64,000 bases of DNA from Streptomyces chartreusis NRRL 3882. Lineage in GTDB: Bacteria > Actinomycetota > Actinomycetes > Streptomycetales > Streptomycetaceae. How positions within the stretch are numbered: the first letter of the stretch is position 1; every line of letters starts with the position of its first letter. The notes beneath the pieces were generated by a model that was given only the letters and a program-made list of their open reading frames with translations, made no database searches and was not told the DNA's origin. The position numbers were made by a program, and so were the translations under genes. Location: contig NZ_LT963352.1 in the NCBI RefSeq assembly GCF_900236475.1, forward strand, positions 3,720,001 through 3,784,000, read 5' to 3'. This document shows positions 61,204-64,000 of the stretch, in pieces.

Positions 61204-62102
61204 GTGCCGGCCCCCGCGTGGCCCTGCATCTGGCCCGGGTGGTTGTGCTGGACGTGGTGGGCCTGCTGCACCTGGTGGGCCTGGTTCGCCTGGGCGGAGG
61301 CGGCCCAGGCGGCGCCGTACTGCTGGTAGAGGTCGGCGGCGACCTTGCGGGCCGAGCGGATCAGCAGCGACTTGTCGAGACGGCCGCGCCTGCGGCCGGC
61401 CAACTGGTCGGCGCCGGCCGGGTCGTCGGCGATGGTGCCGACCACGCGGGCGCCGGTCTGGGCGTGCACGAGCATGTCGTTGACCTGCGAGGCGAGCTTG
61501 CCGGCGTTACCGGTGTCGGCGATCAGGACGACGCCGATCACCGGGTTGGCGAGGCTCGCGGCACCGCGCGGTCCGCCGTGCAGCTTGCCGGCGAGCGCCG
61601 CGGCACGGTCACGCACCCGGGCGATCGCCTCCGGCTCGGTACGGGAGAGCAGCAGCACGAGGGAGGCGTGCGGGAACAGCTCGACGGCAGGGGTGTCCCC
61701 GCTGATGCGTCCGCAGTCGGCGATGACGTCGGCGGCGGCGTTCGGGGAGTCGGCGAGGGAGGCGAAGGCGTGCCCGAGGGTGGGCCAGAGCCCCGCGAGC
61801 CCGGCGGCCTGCTCGGCGATCCCGAGCCCGACGAGCACCTCCAGTCCCCCGCTGAGCGGCTGGACGTGGTCCCAGAGCTGGTCCGGTACGAGTCCGCGGC
61901 GCGCGGTGGCGGCGATGGACAGCATGCCGGTGTTGGGGTTGAGCGGTCCGCCGTGCGCGGCGGCACTGCGGTAGACGAGGTCACCGCCCGCCGGGTCCGT
62001 CTCGGCGAGCAGGACGCGCCGCGGCCAGACCGCCGCGAGGGCGACGGCCGCGGTGGTGACGCCGGGGGAACCCTTGTCGGCGGCGAGAGCGATGAGCGCC
62101 AT
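61200..62102 (-). CDS. CpaE/TadZ-like P-loop ATPase
   Basis: A 300-residue ParA/MinD-superfamily protein. The deviant Walker A is AADKGSPGVTTAAVALA, with LLAETDPAGGDLVYR after it. TadZ/CpaE proteins localise the pilus machine. The N-terminal receiver-like domain of CpaE is missing. The C-terminal 40 residues are Gln/His-rich (QANQAHQVQQAHHVQHNHPGQ). The ATG 62102 lies 17 bases after the SAF gene. Confidence 0.82.
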   Translation of the reverse strand: MALIALAADKGSPGVTTAAVALAAVWPRRVLLAETDPAGGDLVYRSAAAHGGPLNPNTGMLSIAATARRGLVPDQLWDHVQPLSGGLEVLVGLGIAEQAAGLAGLWPTLGHAFASLADSPNAAADVIADCGRISGDTPAVELFPHASLVLLLSRTEPEAIARVRDRAAALAGKLHGGPRGAASLANPVIGVVLIADTGNAGKLASQVNDMLVHAQTGARVVGTIADDPAGADQLAGRRRGRLDKSLLIRSARKVAADLYQQYGAAWAASAQANQAHQVQQAHHVQHNHPGQMQGHAGAGT

Positions 62103-62119
62103 GGGTCGGGTGCCGCCTT

Positions 62120-62845
62120 CTAGTTGCCGGGGACGTGCACGATGGCGACCTCGTTCGCGGCCGCCGCCGAGGCGAGCGCGGCCGCGTCGGCCTGGTCGAC
62201 GAGGAGGGTGAGCGAGAGGTTGCCGGTGCTCACGGTGGCGTCGCTCTCGTCCTCGACGGCGTTCACGCGCGCGTTCTCGACGAGGGCGCCGCCGGAGGAC
62301 GAGGTGCCGCCCGAGCCGGTGCTGTCGCCGGAGTTGTTCGAGCCGGCGCCGCTGGTGCCGACGCGGTAGGCGGAGACGACGTCACCGGCCTTGATGTCCG
62401 ACGGGTACTGGCCCTCCTTGAGGGCGAGACCGACGGAGGCCTTGCCCGCGGGCAGGCTCGCCTTCTTGGCGAACATCTCACCGACCGCGAGGGTGCCCGG
62501 GTAGATCGTGGATTTGGCCTTGTAGGTCTGGATGGTCTTCAGCTGCGACCACTCGACGTAGTGGATGCTTTCGTCCTTGGCGACCATGACGGAGGTCACG
62601 TCGGAGTCCTTGAGGGACTCGCCGGCCTGGACCTCCTGCGTCACCTTGACGACCTCGATGCGGTCACCGGCCTGGAGCACGAGCATCGTCGCCCCCAGCG
62701 CACCCACCAGGATGAGCAGCACGGCGAGCGCCGCCAGTGCCGGTTTGCGCTCGCGAGGTGGTGTGGGAAGCCGGTCACCGACCGGCGGCTGAGCCGGAGC
62801 GGCGGAACGACCGGCGCCCGCCCCCGTACGCTCTTGGATCTTCAC
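62120..62845 (-). CDS. SAF-domain protein, CpaB/RcpC-like
   Basis: A 241-residue protein: one membrane segment (about 35-58), then a SAF-type beta-clip domain with VTQEVQAGESLKDSDV, GTLAVGEMFAK and VGLALKEGQYP, then a Gly/Ser linker and a C-terminal part like RcpC/CpaB. Such proteins support Tad pilus outgrowth through the envelope. Its GTG start at 62845 has GGGGAG 8 bases upstream and is the first gene of the tad operon on the minus strand. Confidence 0.85.
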   Translation of the reverse strand: MKIQERTGAGAGRSAAPAQPPVGDRLPTPPRERKPALAALAVLLILVGALGATMLVLQAGDRIEVVKVTQEVQAGESLKDSDVTSVMVAKDESIHYVEWSQLKTIQTYKAKSTIYPGTLAVGEMFAKKASLPAGKASVGLALKEGQYPSDIKAGDVVSAYRVGTSGAGSNNSGDSTGSGGTSSSGGALVENARVNAVEDESDATVSTGNLSLTLLVDQADAAALASAAAANEVAIVHVPGN

Positions 62846-63521
62846 GCAACCGCTCCCCGTACACCCAAGAATATGTCTGTCAATTTGCCTTCAGATGTGG
62901 ACACTTCACCCGCGCCTCCCCGCACGGAGACGCGCGGAACGGGCCGGACGTACCCGCCCGACCTGGGCAAATAGCCAGCACTGAGGGTGAGTGTCAAGCC
63001 ATCGCACCGTATCAGCCGCACATAAGCCCCTCAAGGCGCGTCCGGCCTCTCGGACCCCACGCCGCGGGCCGTTACCCATCTGCAACTTCCCGCCCACGCA
63101 CGCCTGTCGGGAACCGAGCCGCAACGGGAAACCACCTGTGCGCCAGCGAATCCGCGACCGCTCCAACCGTCACCGGCGATCCGGTCGTCCGTCACCTGTC
63201 GGCCATCATGCCTGCACGATTCACTCACGAAGTCGAGGGCGCGCAGCGGCTGTCGGGCGCGGGACAGCGGCTTCAGCAGAGCGCGGCGGCGTCCCTGATC
63301 CCGGTCGTCGCCATCCCGGCCCGAGGCCACCGGTACCCGTCCCGGTCCTCACCGCACGGCGCCGCGTCCGACCCGCGCTCCCTTCCCCCCCAAGCACCGG
63401 CAAAACCAGCCCCATCTCCCTCTCAAGCCCCGCCCATCGTTCGACCAGCACAGGCCACGGTGCGTCATCCCCTGCCTAAGATCACGAACGCCCCGCCCAC
63501 CGGACCCGCCGGGAACGCATC
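62846..63521. other. divergent intergenic region between tad and WXG100-like genes
   Basis: About 676 bases with no supported gene. On the minus strand a perfect TTGACA lies at 62878-62883, but the bases 16-18 downstream give only a poor -10 that overlaps the ribosome site. Near 63473 a CCTAAGAT-like -10 precedes the WXG100-like gene. The middle part is unremarkable GC-rich DNA; a small RNA is possible but not supported. Confidence 0.45.
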
Positions 63522-63830
63522 GTGAGTGATCTGCGGCTCGAGGACACCGTCTTCGAGGACCTGAAGCGCACCTTCTCGACGATCTCCGACCGCATGGACG
63601 GTGCTCGGCGGACGCTGCGCGGTACGGACGGGTCGGTCGTCGGCGCGCCGAAACTCGTCGACGACGTGCACGACTTCGCCGACGACTGGGCCTACGGCAT
63701 CAAGCAGCTCGGCAAGCACACCCAGAACGCGGTCAAGATGATCAACAAGATCGGCCAGACCTTCGACAAGCTGGACCTGGAGCTGGCCGAGTCGATGAAG
63801 GCGCCCCGATCCGGCAAGAAGGGGCGCTGA
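63522..63830 (+). CDS. WXG100-like small helical protein, copy 2
   Basis: A 102-residue helical protein without a signal peptide. DDVHDFADDWAYG gives the W-x-x-G turn, and GQTFDKLDLELAESMK matches the FxKLDxELA segment of the copy at 55233. The tail is Lys/Arg/Gly-rich. It lies 7 bases before a second gene with a WxG motif, the typical arrangement of a small helper beside a type VII effector. The GTG at 63522 is used, as it starts a protein-like frame; the ribosome site GGGAACG is moderate. Confidence 0.75.
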   Translation: MSDLRLEDTVFEDLKRTFSTISDRMDGARRTLRGTDGSVVGAPKLVDDVHDFADDWAYGIKQLGKHTQNAVKMINKIGQTFDKLDLELAESMKAPRSGKKGR

Positions 63831-63837
63831 GGAACGC

Positions 63838-64000
63838 ATGGGACGTCCCTCCTTCCCCCACATAGGCTGGGACCCCACCCCCGGCGACGTCGAGCAGACC
63901 CGCGAGCTGGCCAAGCGGATCGGGGGACTCGCGAGTGAACTCGGCACCGCGGTACGGGAACTGGAGCGCATCGAGTGCGGCGCCTGGAAGGGCAAGACCG
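63838..64000 (+). CDS. putative type VII-type effector, N-terminus (cut by window edge)
   Basis: The first 54 codons are visible. ATG 63838 follows GAGGAA. The sequence contains HIGWDPTPGDVEQTRELAKRI, then LASELGTAVRELERIECGAWKGK, a helical N-terminal domain with a WxG turn (GAWKG). Streptomyces polymorphic toxins and putative T7SS-secreted proteins often begin this way, followed by a long repeat or toxin region. The rest lies outside the window, so the toxin type is unknown. Confidence 0.65.
   Translation, partial: MGRPSFPHIGWDPTPGDVEQTRELAKRIGGLASELGTAVRELERIECGAWKGKT

Noticed and set aside
47418..62845. A complete type VII secretion system
   Set aside because: Two WXG100-like proteins and an effector-like start are present, but no EccC/EccD/mycosin-type gene is in the window.
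62856..62883. TTGACA as the -35 of the tad operon
   Set aside because: The spacing to any acceptable -10 is wrong, and the only candidate overlaps the ribosome site of the first gene.

Overview
The window is high-GC actinobacterial chromosome, almost certainly Streptomyces. Third codon positions are strongly G/C, GTG starts and 4-bp ATGA/GTGA overlaps are everywhere, and it carries a full nuoA-N operon, a futalosine-pathway menaquinone gene (mqnC), and an actinobacterial Tad pilus cluster with LysM-BTAD and SAF-domain partners. No tRNA, rRNA, CRISPR array, insertion sequence or phage gene was found.

Layout. (1) 1-6493, minus strand: the distal part of a surface-polysaccharide operon: DegT/StrS-type aminotransferase, Wzx-like flippase fused to an extra membrane domain, a polytopic Wzy-like protein, a small membrane protein and a GH26-like glycosidase cut by the window edge. 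(2) 6804-9202: fumarylacetoacetase (tyrosine catabolism) and an M56 membrane metalloprotease. (3) 9317-16298: the most unusual locus, a tightly coupled GntR/HutC regulator - AprB-like ferredoxin - SsuA-type binding protein with a NosL-like C-terminus - ABC permease - ABC ATPase - AprA-like flavoprotein fused to HEAT repeats. (4) 16471-19359: RecQ helicase and a frameshifted Uma2-type nuclease. (5) 19435-35521: nuoN to nuoA, 14 genes on the minus strand with mostly overlapping ends; a Rex/Crp-like palindrome lies upstream of nuoA. (6) 36276-40599: NlpC/P60 hydrolase, peptide deformylase, a MenJ-like geranylgeranyl reductase, a PASTA protein and the menaquinone methyltransferase. (7) 40596-45629: acyltransferase, deacetylase-glycosyltransferase fusion, small membrane protein and a divergent GH18-like lipoprotein: a GlcNAc-polymer-like set. 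(8) 45660-47323: a barrel-less amidohydrolase-like protein and mqnC. (9) 47418-62845: prepilin peptidase, a LysM-BTAD membrane protein, a tandemly duplicated lipoprotein/secreted-protein pair whose first copy is decayed, a WXG100-like protein, a double-glycine-leader peptide, then the tad genes. (10) 63522-64000: a second WXG100-like protein and the start of a WXG-containing putative effector.

How the parts fit. MqnC, the methyltransferase and the isoprenoid reductase serve menaquinone, the electron acceptor of the Nuo complex, so regions 5, 6 and 8 form a respiratory neighbourhood. The prepilin peptidase, pilin, TadE/G-like proteins, TadA/B/C-like motor parts, CpaE-like ATPase and CpaB-like protein form a pilus assembly machine. 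The gene order of region 3 suggests import of a sulfonate-like compound linked to an AprBA-type redox enzyme; the substrate is unknown, and this is the best candidate in the window for an undescribed system.
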